Notes: a model not told the origin generated them from the letters alone. A stretch of DNA of 64,000 bases from Micromonosporaceae bacterium KJ-029 (GCA_005402585.1 BIFP01000051.1:186001-250000), one strand, 5' to 3'; positions 1-7,895 are shown, numbered from the stretch's first letter. A program made the numbers and translations.

Positions 1-182
1 GCCACCGCGTCGAGGATCTCGTCCTTGGTGGCGAAGTGGTTGTACAGCGACGGCCCGCGTACGCCGAGGTCGGCGGCGAGCCGGCGGGTGGAGAACCCCT
101 CCAGTCCGTCGGCGTCGATGAGCGCGGCGGCGGCCTCGACGATCCGCTGCCGGCTGAGCAGCGCCTCTCGTGGCCGGGGCAT
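1..182 (-). CDS. TetR-family transcriptional regulator (N-terminal part; gene runs off the window)
   Basis: The reverse strand from an ATG at 182 reads as a typical TetR helix-turn-helix N-terminus: a basic start (MPRPREALLSRQRIVEAAAA), then the recognition helix region with R-R-L-A-A-D-L-G and the S-L-Y-N-H-F motif near residues 47-52. Only about 60 residues are inside the window, so the ligand-binding domain is not visible. It is divergent from the acyl-CoA dehydrogenase operon starting at 272, with an 89-bp gap holding a perfect inverted repeat. By analogy with TetR regulators beside beta-oxidation genes, it probably represses that operon and responds to an acyl-CoA; this is inference. Confidence 0.9.
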   Translation of the reverse strand, partial: MPRPREALLSRQRIVEAAAALIDADGLEGFSTRRLAADLGVRGPSLYNHFATKDEILDAV

Positions 183-254
183 GGGTGTCCTCCTCAGGTC
201 GATGCTCCGCCCGGAACTTTGCCACACCGGTGTCTGGACAACGTAAAACTTCCA

Positions 255-269
255 GCGCTAGTTTAGCGC
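255..269. promoter_or_regulatory. Candidate TetR operator: GCGCTA-GTT-TAGCGC
   Basis: A perfect 6-bp inverted repeat with a 3-bp spacer ends two bases before the ATG of the acyl-CoA dehydrogenase gene at 272 and lies in the gap shared with the divergent tetR gene. A repressor bound here would block the 5' end of the operon message. No clear -35/-10 pair was picked out in the gap. Confidence 0.55.
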
Positions 270-271
270 CC

Positions 272-1420
272 ATGGACCTCCACCTCTCCGCCGAACAGGC
301 TGCGGTCCGCCAGCTCGCCGCCGACTTCGTCGACCGCGAGGTGGCGCCGCACGCGGCGGCCTGGGACCGGCGCGAGGCGGTCGACCCTGGCGTCGTGGGC
401 CGGCTCGGCGAGGTCGGCTTCCTGGGCCTGACCATTCCCGAGGAGTACGGCGGATCCGGCGGCGACCACCTGTCGTACTGCCTGGTACTGGAGGAACTCG
501 GCCGGGGCGACTCGGCCGTGCGCGGCATCGTCTCGGTCTCGCTGGGGCTGGTTGCCAAGAGCATCGCCGGGTACGGCAGCCCGCAGCAGCGGGAACGGTG
601 GCTGCCCCGGCTCTGCCGCGGCGACGCGCTCGGCTGCTTCGCGCTGACCGAACCGGACAGTGGCTCCGACGCCGCCGCCCTGACCACCCGGGCGGTACGC
701 GACGGCGGCGACTGGGTGATCACCGGCGGGAAGACGTTCATCACCAACGGCACCACGGCCGACGTGGCGCTGCTGTTCGCCCGTACCGGCGGCACCGGCC
801 ACCGCGGCATCACCGCCTTCCTGATCCCCACCGACACCCCCGGCCTGATCCGCTCGGAGATCCACGGCAAGCTCGGCCTGCGCGGGCAGGCCACCGCCGA
901 GCTGACCCTCGACTCCGTCCGGGTGCCCGACGCCGCCCGCCTCGGCGACGAGGGCGGCGGCTTCCGGCTGGCGCTGGCCACCCTGGCCAAGGGACGGATG
1001 TCGGTCGCCGCCGGCTGCGTCGGCATCGCCCAGGGCTGCCTGGACGCCGCCGTCGGCTACGCCGGCCAGCGGACGCAGTTCGGCAAGCCCATCGCCGGAC
1101 ACCAGCTCGTACAGCAGCTGCTCGCCACCATCGCGGTCGACACCGCCGCCGCACGGCTGCTGGTCTGGCGGGTGGCCGACCTGATCGACCGGGGCCAGCC
1201 GTTCGCCACCGAGGCGTCGATGGCCAAGCTGTTCGCCAGCGAGGCCGCCGTCCGCGCGGCCAACGACGCCATCCAGGTCTTCGGCGGGTACGGCTACATC
1301 GACGAGTACCCGGTCGGCAAGTACCTGCGCGACGCCCGGGTCGCCACCCTCTACGAGGGCACCAGCCAGATCCAGCAGCTACTCATCGGGCGGGCGCTCA
1401 CCGGCGTCAACGCCTTCTGA
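272..1420 (+). CDS. Acyl-CoA dehydrogenase (first copy)
   Basis: FAD-dependent alpha,beta-desaturation of an acyl-CoA, first step of a beta-oxidation-like pathway in the cytosol. The 382-residue protein has the usual family length and begins MDLHLSAEQ; the reading frame is open further upstream, but this ATG starts the conserved N-terminal domain. The signature C-F-A-L-T-E-P-D-S-G-S-D lies near residue 125 and the C-terminal L-Y-E-G-T-S-Q-I-Q carries the expected catalytic Glu (about E362). It is the first gene of an operon with an SDR, a second acyl-CoA dehydrogenase and a MaoC hydratase. The chain-length or branched-chain specificity cannot be told from sequence alone. Confidence 0.93.
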   Translation: MDLHLSAEQAAVRQLAADFVDREVAPHAAAWDRREAVDPGVVGRLGEVGFLGLTIPEEYGGSGGDHLSYCLVLEELGRGDSAVRGIVSVSLGLVAKSIAGYGSPQQRERWLPRLCRGDALGCFALTEPDSGSDAAALTTRAVRDGGDWVITGGKTFITNGTTADVALLFARTGGTGHRGITAFLIPTDTPGLIRSEIHGKLGLRGQATAELTLDSVRVPDAARLGDEGGGFRLALATLAKGRMSVAAGCVGIAQGCLDAAVGYAGQRTQFGKPIAGHQLVQQLLATIAVDTAAARLLVWRVADLIDRGQPFATEASMAKLFASEAAVRAANDAIQVFGGYGYIDEYPVGKYLRDARVATLYEGTSQIQQLLIGRALTGVNAF

Positions 1421-1437
1421 ACCCCAGGGGGGACACC

Positions 1438-2196
1438 GTGACCAGATTCGCCGACCGGGTCGCCGTCGTCACCGGCGCGGCACAGGGCATCGGAGCCGCC
1501 ACCGCCCACCGGCTCGCCGCCGAGGGCGCCGCCGTCGCCGTGGTCGACCTCGACGCCGGCCGCAGCAAGGCCGTCGCCGACGACATCGTGGCCGCCGGTG
1601 GCCACGCCGTCGGCATCGGCTGCGACGTCACCGACGCCGAGGCCGTCGCGGCAATGGGGGAGCAGGTCGTACGGGACCTCGGCGGGTGGCACGTACTGGT
1701 CAACAACGCCGGGATCACCCGCGACAACCTGCTGTTCAAGATGCCGCTGCCGGAGTGGGAGGCGGTGCTCACCACCAACCTCACCAGCATGTTCCTCTGC
1801 TGCCAGGTGGCTCAGCAGCACATGGTGGCCGCCCGCTACGGCCGGATCGTCAACCTCAGCAGCCGGTCCGCGCTCGGCAACCGGGGCCAGGTCAACTACG
1901 CCGCGGCCAAGGCCGGCGTGCAGGGACTCACCGCCACCCTGGCCGTCGAGCTGGGCCCGTACGGCGTCACCGTCAACGCCGTCGCCCCCGGTTACGTGGC
2001 CACCGCCATGACCGCCGCCACCGCCGAGCGGGTCGGCAGCACCGCCGAGGAGCACCAGCGACTGGTCGCCGAGCGCACCCCGCTGCGCCGGGTGGCGCAG
2101 CCCGCCGAGATCGCCTCGGTGATCGCCTTCCTGGCCAGCGACGACGCGTCGTACGTCAGCGGCCAGACCCTGTACGTCAACGGCGGCGCGCGCTGA
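1438..2196 (+). CDS. SDR-family 3-oxoacyl/3-hydroxyacyl dehydrogenase (FabG-like)
   Basis: Short-chain dehydrogenase of 252 residues. It shows the nucleotide-binding T-G-A-A-Q-G-I-G at residues 12-19, N-N-A-G near 89-92 and the catalytic Y154-x3-K158 (Y-A-A-A-K) with an upstream Ser in N-L-S-S. The GTG start at 1438 follows an AGGGGGG ribosome site. In this operon it would oxidise the 3-hydroxyacyl-CoA made by the MaoC hydratase, or reduce a 3-oxo substrate; the direction cannot be read from sequence. It lies 17 bp after the first acyl-CoA dehydrogenase and 34 bp before the second, so all are probably cotranscribed. Confidence 0.88.
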   Translation: MTRFADRVAVVTGAAQGIGAATAHRLAAEGAAVAVVDLDAGRSKAVADDIVAAGGHAVGIGCDVTDAEAVAAMGEQVVRDLGGWHVLVNNAGITRDNLLFKMPLPEWEAVLTTNLTSMFLCCQVAQQHMVAARYGRIVNLSSRSALGNRGQVNYAAAKAGVQGLTATLAVELGPYGVTVNAVAPGYVATAMTAATAERVGSTAEEHQRLVAERTPLRRVAQPAEIASVIAFLASDDASYVSGQTLYVNGGAR

Positions 2197-2230
2197 GGAC
2201 GCGCGGCTGCGGAGAGGAGCCGGTGAACAC

Positions 2231-3403
2231 ATGGACTTCGGGCTGTCCGACGAGGAACGGGCCATCCGCGACACGGCCCGCGACTTCATCGCCAAAGAGG
2301 TCGTGCCGCTGGAACAGGAGCTGCTGCGCCGGGAACGGGCACACCAGCCCGGCCTGGAGCGCTCCGAGCTACGGGAGTTACAGCTCAAAGCGCGCGCGTT
2401 CGGGTTCTGGGGGCTGGCCACACCGCAGGAGTACGGGGGCATGGACCTGCCCGCCGTGGTCCAGTCGCTGATCTGGACCGAGATCGGTCGGTCGTACGTG
2501 CCGTTCCGCTTCGGCGGTGAGGCCGACAACATCCTCTTCCACGCCACACAGGAGCAGAAGCAGGAGTTCCTGCTGCCCACGATCGAGGGCGAGCGGATCT
2601 CCTGCTTCGCGATAACCGAGCCGGGCGCCGGCTCGGACGCCGCCAACATCAGATTCGGTGCCCGGCGCGACGGCGACGACTGGATCCTCAACGGCGAGAA
2701 GACCTTCATCACCGGCGGCAACGACGCCGACTTCGCCATCGTCATCGCGGTCACCGACCCCGAGCGGGGGGCCCGCAACGGTGGCGCGACCGCGTTCCTG
2801 GTGGACCGGTCGATGGGCTGGCGGTCGGAGTTCATCCCCACCATGGGCGAGGGCGGCCCGGCGTCGCTGATCTTCGACGACGTACGGGTGCCGCACCGCA
2901 ACATCCTCGGCGAGGTCGGTCAGGGCTTCACCCTCGGCATGGAGTGGATCGGCAAGGGGCGCTACACCATCCCGTCGCACGCCGTCGGCATCGCCGAACG
3001 CGCCCTACGGATGGCGATCGACCACGCCAACACCCGGGAGACGTTCGGCGCGAAGATCGGCACCAACCAGGCGATCCAGTGGATGATCGCCGACTCGGAG
3101 ACCGAGCTGGAGGCGGCCCGCTGGCTCATCCTGCGCGCCGCCTGGACCGTCGACCAGGGCTTGGACCCACGGCACGCCTCCTCCATGGCCAAGCTCTACG
3201 GCGCCGGCATGGTCAACCGGGTGGTGGACCGGGTGCTCCAGATCCACGGCGGCATGGGCTACACCCGCGAACTGCCGATCGAACGGTGGTACCGACAGGT
3301 GCGCCTCTACCGCATCTTCGAGGGCACCGACGAGATGCAGCGGCTGATCATCGCCCGCGACCTGCTGCGCGGCTATACGAAACTGGGAGGGCACCTGGCA
3401 TGA
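2231..3403 (+). CDS. Acyl-CoA dehydrogenase (second copy)
   Basis: A second full-length (390 aa) flavin-dependent acyl-CoA dehydrogenase, clearly divergent from the first copy (different N-terminus, MDFGLSDEERAIRDTARDF). It keeps the C-F-A-I-T-E-P-G-A-G-S-D signature and the I-F-E-G-T-D-E-M-Q segment whose Glu (about E364) is the expected catalytic base. The ATG at 2231 follows GGAGAGGAG. Two dehydrogenases in one operon could act as a heteromer, as some actinobacterial steroid side-chain enzymes do, or on two substrates; this is inference. Its stop codon overlaps the MaoC start by 4 bp (ATGA), so translation is coupled. Confidence 0.92.
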   Translation: MDFGLSDEERAIRDTARDFIAKEVVPLEQELLRRERAHQPGLERSELRELQLKARAFGFWGLATPQEYGGMDLPAVVQSLIWTEIGRSYVPFRFGGEADNILFHATQEQKQEFLLPTIEGERISCFAITEPGAGSDAANIRFGARRDGDDWILNGEKTFITGGNDADFAIVIAVTDPERGARNGGATAFLVDRSMGWRSEFIPTMGEGGPASLIFDDVRVPHRNILGEVGQGFTLGMEWIGKGRYTIPSHAVGIAERALRMAIDHANTRETFGAKIGTNQAIQWMIADSETELEAARWLILRAAWTVDQGLDPRHASSMAKLYGAGMVNRVVDRVLQIHGGMGYTRELPIERWYRQVRLYRIFEGTDEMQRLIIARDLLRGYTKLGGHLA

Positions 3404-3864
3404 GGATCTTCGCCAGCATCGACGAACTGGCCGCCGCGGTCGGCGAGACCCTCGGCCCGGGACCGTGGTACCCGGTCGACCAGCGCCGGGTCGACCTGTT
3501 CGCCGACGCCACCGACGACCACCAGTGGATCCACGTCGACCCGGCCCGGGCGGCGACCGGGCCGTACGGCGGGACCATCGCCCACGGCTACCTGACGCTG
3601 TCCCTGCTGCCCGCCCTGGTCGGGCGGCTTTACAAGGTCAGCGGGGTGGCGATGGGCGTCAACTACGGCCTCAACCGGGTCCGGTTCCCCGCCCCGGTAC
3701 GCGTCGGCAGCGCGGTACGGGCCGCCGCCACCATCGCCGAGGTGAGCCGGATCGAGGGCGGGGCGCAGATGGTCACCGCGGTGACGGTGGACAGTGACGC
3801 GGGCGGCAAGCCGGTCTGCGTCGCCGAGACGGTCAGCCGCCTGTACGGCGGCCCGCCCCGGTGA
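3400..3864 (+). CDS. MaoC-like enoyl-CoA hydratase
   Basis: A 154-residue single hot-dog-fold protein of the MaoC dehydratase family, which hydrates enoyl-CoA to 3-hydroxyacyl-CoA. The hydratase-2 catalytic pair is visible as D40 and H45 in D-D-H-Q-W-I-H, followed by G-G-T-I-A-H-G-Y-L-T-L-S. Its ATG overlaps the upstream stop (ATGA). With the SDR and the two dehydrogenases it completes three beta-oxidation-type steps; no thiolase or CoA ligase is present in the window, so the pathway is either partial here or completed elsewhere. Confidence 0.9.
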   Translation: MRIFASIDELAAAVGETLGPGPWYPVDQRRVDLFADATDDHQWIHVDPARAATGPYGGTIAHGYLTLSLLPALVGRLYKVSGVAMGVNYGLNRVRFPAPVRVGSAVRAAATIAEVSRIEGGAQMVTAVTVDSDAGGKPVCVAETVSRLYGGPPR

Positions 3865-3870
3865 CCGCCC

Positions 3871-3900
3871 GCCCGCCGGCGGCGGCCGGCGGGCCTGTTT
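3871..3900 (+). terminator. Rho-independent-type terminator after the acyl-CoA dehydrogenase operon
   Basis: GCCCGCCG (3871-3878) pairs with CGGCGGGC (3887-3894) around an 8-nt loop and is followed by CTGTTT. It begins 7 bp after the MaoC stop codon and ends where the next promoter begins, so the two units are separated. Confidence 0.6.
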
Positions 3901-3927
3901 GACCGGACCGGTCGGGTCCACTACCGT
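3899..3927 (+). promoter_or_regulatory. Promoter for the leader peptide / glycosyltransferase unit
   Basis: TTGACC (3899-3904) and TACCGT (3922-3927) are separated by exactly 17 bp. The leader ATG lies 7 nt after the -10 box, which would make the leader message leaderless. The spacer holds GGACC-N5-GGTCC, a possible operator. Confidence 0.6.
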
Positions 3928-3934
3928 TCCAGGC

Positions 3935-3970
3935 ATGATCATCGAGTTCGTGCGCCTGCGTTCCGCCTGA
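3935..3970 (+). CDS. Regulatory leader peptide with an R-L-R (+X+) motif
   Basis: An 11-codon ORF reads MIIEFVRLRSA and then stops. It starts directly behind a good promoter and ends 143 bp before a macrolide-type glycosyltransferase gene. Known macrolide stalling peptides, such as the ErmD leader, contain an R/K-X-R/K motif that arrests the drug-bound ribosome; R7-L8-R9 here has exactly that form. The following 140 nt contain competing inverted repeats. The inferred role is to sense a macrolide in the ribosome exit tunnel and switch on the downstream resistance gene, by transcription attenuation or by freeing its ribosome site. No experiment is implied. Confidence 0.7.
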   Translation: MIIEFVRLRSA

Positions 3971-3984
3971 GGCGGCGCGTCGCA

Positions 3985-4026
3985 CCGGTCGTTTATGGAC
4001 CGGCTCTCGGCCGGCCCGGTAGAGCC
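3985..4026 (+). promoter_or_regulatory. Mutually exclusive attenuator hairpins
   Basis: CCGGTC (3985-3990) can pair with GACCGG (3998-4003). GGCTCT (4002-4007) can pair with AGAGCC (4021-4026). The two stems share GG at 4002-4003, so they cannot both form fully. The first stem starts 15 nt after the leader stop codon, where a stalled ribosome could affect folding. A smaller CAGC/GCTG stem follows at 4028-4039. Confidence 0.5.
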
Positions 4027-4060
4027 CCAGCTTGAGCTGAGCGGCCCGGGTCACGGCTGC

Positions 4061-4104
4061 GTCGTGTCGTCGCTGGATGGCATCCTTCCTCCGACCCGAC
4101 AGGA
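4061..4104 (+). promoter_or_regulatory. Hairpin abutting the glycosyltransferase ribosome site
   Basis: GTCGTGTCG (4061-4069) pairs with CGACCCGAC (4092-4100) at 8 of 9 positions, with a small GGAT/ATCC stem inside. The AGGA ribosome site (4101-4104) begins at the base of the stem, and TCCT at 4083 could pair with it. This arrangement could hide the ribosome site until upstream structure changes. Confidence 0.4.
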
Positions 4105-4113
4105 CCTCTTCAC

Positions 4114-5295
4114 ATGCGTAAACCAACTCATATCGCCATGGTCGGCAGCACCGCGCCCAGCCACATCTACCCGTCCCTGGCGCTGATCCGGGAACTGGTC
4201 GACCGCGGACACCGGGTGACCTACGCGGTCGGCGAACCGCTCACCGACCTGGTGGCGCCGACCGGGGCGGAGCTGATCGCCCATCCGTCGATCCTGCCGC
4301 AGGGTGACACCGCCTGGCCGGAAGACCCGGGTGAGGCGATGCGGGTGTTCCTCGACGAGGCCATCGCGGTACTGCCGCGCCTGACCGCCCGCTACGACGC
4401 GGACCGCCCGGACCTCGTGCTCTACGACATCGGCGGGCTACCCGGACCACTGCTCGGCGCCCGCTACGGCGTGCCGGCGGTGCAACTGTCGCCGGCGATG
4501 GTCGCCTGGGACGGCTACGACGAGGACATGGCGGAGTTCCTCACCGCCCTGTACGCGTCGGAGTCCGGGCGGAACTACTACGCCACCTTCGACAAATGGC
4601 TGGCCGGCAACGGCATCCACGAGGACTCGCGTAGCTTCCTGGCCTACCCGGCGCAGGTGCTGGCGCTCATCCCCCGGGTGATGCAACCGAACGCCGACCG
4701 GGTGCCGGCGCACCGGGTGCGGTTCGTCGGCCCGTGCCTAGACCCGGCCCGGCTCACCGAGCCGTGGACCCCGCCCACCGACGGACGACGGGTCCTGCTG
4801 GTCTCCTTCGGCACGGCCTACAACGACCAGTTGCCGGTCTACCAGGACTGCCTGCGCGGGTTCGCCGACTCGCCGTGGCATGTCGTGATCGCCATCGGCG
4901 ACAAGGTGGACCCGGTCGACCTGGGGCCGCTGCCGGACAACGTCGAGGTGCACCGCACCGTGCCCCAACTGGCGGTGCTGGCCCACGCGTCGGCCTTCGT
5001 CACGCACGCGGGCATGGGTGGCTGCACCGAGGCGCTCTGGTTCGGCGTACCCACGGTCGCGATCCCGCAGGCGGTGGACCAGTTCGGCAACGCCGACCGG
5101 TTGGTGGACGCCGGTGTCGGCCGACGCCTGCCCGCCGAGGAGGTCACCGCCGAGACGCTGCGCGCGGCGGTGGACGCGGTCGCCGACGATCCGCGGTTGC
5201 GGCGCCGGCTGACCGAGATCCAGTCCGAGGTACGGGCGAACGGCGGACTGCGCCACGCGGCGGACGCCGTGGAGGCGTACCTCGCCGAGCGCTGA
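4114..5295 (+). CDS. Macrolide-type glycosyltransferase (MGT/OleD family)
   Basis: A 393-residue GT1-family, GT-B-fold enzyme expected to move a sugar from a UDP-sugar to a macrolide hydroxyl and so inactivate the drug. The N-terminal catalytic His is H17 in A-P-S-H-I-Y-P. The C-terminal donor site is the motif starting at H298 (H-A-G-M-G-G-C-T-E-A) followed by P-Q-A-V-D-Q-F-G-N-A-D, very close to OleD/Mgt enzymes. No polyketide or sugar genes lie nearby, so it looks like a stand-alone resistance gene rather than part of a biosynthetic cluster. The leader peptide and hairpins upstream support drug-induced expression. The true acceptor could also be another small molecule. Confidence 0.87.
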   Translation: MRKPTHIAMVGSTAPSHIYPSLALIRELVDRGHRVTYAVGEPLTDLVAPTGAELIAHPSILPQGDTAWPEDPGEAMRVFLDEAIAVLPRLTARYDADRPDLVLYDIGGLPGPLLGARYGVPAVQLSPAMVAWDGYDEDMAEFLTALYASESGRNYYATFDKWLAGNGIHEDSRSFLAYPAQVLALIPRVMQPNADRVPAHRVRFVGPCLDPARLTEPWTPPTDGRRVLLVSFGTAYNDQLPVYQDCLRGFADSPWHVVIAIGDKVDPVDLGPLPDNVEVHRTVPQLAVLAHASAFVTHAGMGGCTEALWFGVPTVAIPQAVDQFGNADRLVDAGVGRRLPAEEVTAETLRAAVDAVADDPRLRRRLTEIQSEVRANGGLRHAADAVEAYLAER

Positions 5296-5458
5296 CCGCT
5301 GACGGGGCGGGCCGTCCGATCGGGTGCCTCCGACCGGGCGGCCCGCCGGCCCGCGCCCGCAGTACCGGTGGCGAGCAGGAGTACGGTCGCCGAGGAGGAG
5401 GTCGACGGCGCCCGGCGGGGCCGGCCGGCCGATCACCCAGGACGCGAACGGAGCCCCG

Positions 5459-5956
5459 ATGGCCGACATCACGCTGCGGCCGATGACGGCCGGCGACGCT
5501 GACCGGGTGCTCGCCATCTATCAGGCCGGGCTGGACGGCGGGGACGCCAGCTTCGAGACCGTCGCGCCGACCTGGACGGCGTTCGACGCCGGGCGGCTTG
5601 CGGCGCACCGGCTGGTGGCGGTGGACGACGACGGGTCGGTGCTCGGTTGGATCGCGGTGTCGCCGACCTCGTCCCGGGCGGTGTACGCCGGCGTGGTGGA
5701 GCACTCCGTCTACGTCGACCCGGCGGCCCACGGACGTGGCGTGGCGCGGCTGCTGCTCGATGCGCTGATCACCTCGACCGAGGCGGCCGGCATCTGGACC
5801 ATTCAGTCCGGTGTCTTCCCGGAGAACGCCGCCAGCCTCGCCCTGCACCGGCGGGCCGGATTCCGCGTCGTCGGCACCCGTGAGCGGGTGGGCCGCCACC
5901 ACGGCCGCTGGCGTGACGTGGTCCTGCTGGAGCGGCGCAGCCCCGTGGTGGCGTGA
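5459..5956 (+). CDS. GNAT acetyltransferase, phosphinothricin-acetyltransferase-like
   Basis: A 165-residue acetyl-CoA-dependent N-acetyltransferase. The start chosen (MADITLRPMTAGDA) follows a GGAG-type site and matches the usual family N-terminus; the open frame extends upstream but without family features. The acetyl-CoA loop A-H-G-R-G-V-A-R is near residues 91-98, and the C-terminus (F-P-E-N-A-A-S-L-A-L-H-R-R-A-G-F) resembles Pat/Bar and related MddA-type enzymes. The substrate could be phosphinothricin, methionine sulfoximine or another amino compound. It is 163 bp after the glycosyltransferase and before a strong terminator; a shared resistance role is plausible but unproven. Confidence 0.85.
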   Translation: MADITLRPMTAGDADRVLAIYQAGLDGGDASFETVAPTWTAFDAGRLAAHRLVAVDDDGSVLGWIAVSPTSSRAVYAGVVEHSVYVDPAAHGRGVARLLLDALITSTEAAGIWTIQSGVFPENAASLALHRRAGFRVVGTRERVGRHHGRWRDVVLLERRSPVVA

Positions 5957-5974
5957 ACAGCTGCCCGATGTGTT

Positions 5975-6022
5975 AGGAGGGGCCCCTTCCTATACCTGAG
6001 GCGTTAACAAGGGGCCCCTCCT
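5975..6022. terminator. 14-bp perfect inverted repeat with GGGGCCCC cores; bidirectional terminator
   Basis: AGGAGGGGCCCCTT (5975-5988) and AAGGGGCCCCTCCT (6009-6022) are exact reverse complements around a 20-nt spacer holding GGCGTTAAC. It sits between convergent genes ending at 5956 and 6030. Each arm contains the palindrome GGGGCCCC. From memory, similar elements recur in Micromonospora and Salinispora intergenic regions. This is the only copy I found here. Confidence 0.75.
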
Positions 6023-6029
6023 TTCATCG

Positions 6030-7895
6030 CTACGGGTATTGGGTGAGGTAGACGGGGGCGCCGACGCGGTTCATGTCGGCCGCTTCGCCCACGCCGTTGA
6101 CGACGTGGTCGATGATGCCGGCGCTGAGGTTCACCGTCATGATGTGGCGCAGTCGGATGCCCGGCCGTACCGGCACCTCGAACCCGTTCTCGGTGCGGAT
6201 CGACGGGTTGTTCTGGTTGAACACGTACACGCCGCCGCCGTGGAGGGTGTGGTTCCGGACCCGGTCGCCGACCTTGTAACCGGCCCACCCGTTGACCTTG
6301 CCGTTCATCCAGTCGGCCTGCGTCGGCGGGTCGTACGGCAGCTCGTTCTGGTAGAGGATCGTGGTGCCGTGTTCACCGTTCCAGACGGTGTTGTACCGCT
6401 GGAAATGCTCGACGAACAGCCCGGTGGCGGTCACGTGGTCGCCGTTGATGACCGCGCCGTAGCGGCCGGTGTTGGTACGCCACCGGTCGGTGTCGCCGTT
6501 GACCCCCTCGGTGAAGCCCTCGACGCCGTGGTCGCCCCGCCACACCCAGGTGTGGTCGATCAGGACGTGGTCGCTGTTGACCTCCAGCGCGGTGTCCGTC
6601 CTGCCGATGTGCGGCCCGCCGACCCGGAAGTACACGTCGGACAGCGTGGTCGGGTTGTGCGGGTTGCTGTGGTCGCGGCCGTTGCGGGGACCGACCCGTA
6701 GCAGCACCGGCGACTCGGTGCGGCCGGCGTCGATGGTGACTCCGGCGATCATCACGCCGGGCACGCCGGCGACGTTGAGCGGCACCGCGCCGCCGACGGC
6801 GGTCAGGGTGGCGTGACCGATGCCGAGGATGACCGTGTCGGGCCGGCGGACCTCGATGCTGCGCGCCACGTCGTACACCCCGGGGGTGAGCAGCAGGTGC
6901 TTGCCCCGGGCGAGCTGGGAGTTGATGACCTGCACCGAGTCGGACGGCTTGGCGACGAAGAAGTCGCCGATCGGGAGGGTCCGCCCCGGCGTCATGCCGG
7001 TGGCCCAGGTGATGCCCCGGGTGTCCCGCCGGGCGACCGGTACCCGGACCTGGTACTTGCCCTTGGCGTCGACGAACAGGTACGGCTTCTCCCGGCTCAG
7101 CGGGTTGGTGTCGAGCGTGGTGTACGGCGGATCGGGGAAGCCGGCGTCGTCGGGAGCGCCGACGACGCCGGAGAAGACCTGGTTCCACACGCCGTTGGAC
7201 CAGCTCTCGACCTCGCTGTTGCGGGTCAGCCACTGCTGCTGCGAGCCGTTGACGGTGGCGGGCAGCCGGGAGTCGGCGATAAAGCCGCCGCTGGCGTACT
7301 GCGGCCCGTTGGTGCAGTAGTCCATCAGCGACAGTCCGCCGCCGCTGATGTCGAGCCGGCGCATCGACACCGCCTGGGACACCGCCCAGAAGTTGGCCGA
7401 GGCCCGGCATCCGTCCTGGCCGGCGGCGTTGACGCGGAGCGACAGGTTGGACAGGGTGCGCCAGAAGTTGACCAGTGCGATGCAGTTGCCGGTGCCGCCC
7501 TCGGTCAGGCAACGGTTGTACGCCTCCACCTTGCCGTTGATGACGACGTCGGTGGGGGAGGCGCCCAGACCGGAGATCTCGGTGTAGTAGCCGACCTTGA
7601 TCTGCAGCGGCTGGTCGGTGGTGCCGTAGCTGCCCGGCCGGAACAGGTAGGCGTGCCGGGTGGTACCCATCTCGTTGTCGACCTGCGCGGCGTGGGCCGC
7701 GTCGAGGGTCGCCTGGATCTGGCTGACCGGCATGCTCGGGTCGAAGATCGTGACGTTGGGCCCGAGGTCGGGTGGGGCGGGGTGCGGCGGTCCGGCGGCG
7801 ACCGGGGTGTTCGTGGCCACCGCCGCAGTGGTCAGTACGAGGCTGAGGGCGAGTGCCCGACCGAGTCGCCGTCGGGGGTGTGGTGGGGTCGGCAT
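6030..7895 (-). CDS. Secreted parallel beta-helix protein (pectate-lyase-3 / GH55-like fold)
   Basis: A 621-residue exported protein. A twin basic start (H-P-R-R-R-L-G-R) and hydrophobic stretch L-A-L-S-L-V-L-T-T-A-A-V-A form a signal peptide ending near A34. The body contains many short Asn/Gly-rich rungs such as V-V-I-N-G-K-V, V-I-L-G-I-G-H-A-T-L, H-V-L-I-D-H-T-W-V-W and G-A-V-I-N-G-D-H-V-T-A-T-G, typical of right-handed beta-helices found in beta-1,3-glucanases and similar polysaccharide-active proteins. Database names for this group vary and its substrate is unknown. The gene stands alone, with a LacI-type palindrome upstream that suggests sugar-responsive control. Confidence 0.75.
   Translation of the reverse strand: MPTPPHPRRRLGRALALSLVLTTAAVATNTPVAAGPPHPAPPDLGPNVTIFDPSMPVSQIQATLDAAHAAQVDNEMGTTRHAYLFRPGSYGTTDQPLQIKVGYYTEISGLGASPTDVVINGKVEAYNRCLTEGGTGNCIALVNFWRTLSNLSLRVNAAGQDGCRASANFWAVSQAVSMRRLDISGGGLSLMDYCTNGPQYASGGFIADSRLPATVNGSQQQWLTRNSEVESWSNGVWNQVFSGVVGAPDDAGFPDPPYTTLDTNPLSREKPYLFVDAKGKYQVRVPVARRDTRGITWATGMTPGRTLPIGDFFVAKPSDSVQVINSQLARGKHLLLTPGVYDVARSIEVRRPDTVILGIGHATLTAVGGAVPLNVAGVPGVMIAGVTIDAGRTESPVLLRVGPRNGRDHSNPHNPTTLSDVYFRVGGPHIGRTDTALEVNSDHVLIDHTWVWRGDHGVEGFTEGVNGDTDRWRTNTGRYGAVINGDHVTATGLFVEHFQRYNTVWNGEHGTTILYQNELPYDPPTQADWMNGKVNGWAGYKVGDRVRNHTLHGGGVYVFNQNNPSIRTENGFEVPVRPGIRLRHIMTVNLSAGIIDHVVNGVGEAADMNRVGAPVYLTQYP

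Noticed and set aside
598..1420. Long alternative open frame across the first acyl-CoA dehydrogenase, joined to the SDR gene
   Set aside because: Translation is Arg/Pro-rich low-complexity sequence typical of a shifted frame in high-GC DNA. Only the part after 1438 is a real protein.
1351..2904. Minus-strand open frame of over 500 codons
   Set aside because: It lies opposite three well-conserved genes and has no recognisable domain or start site.
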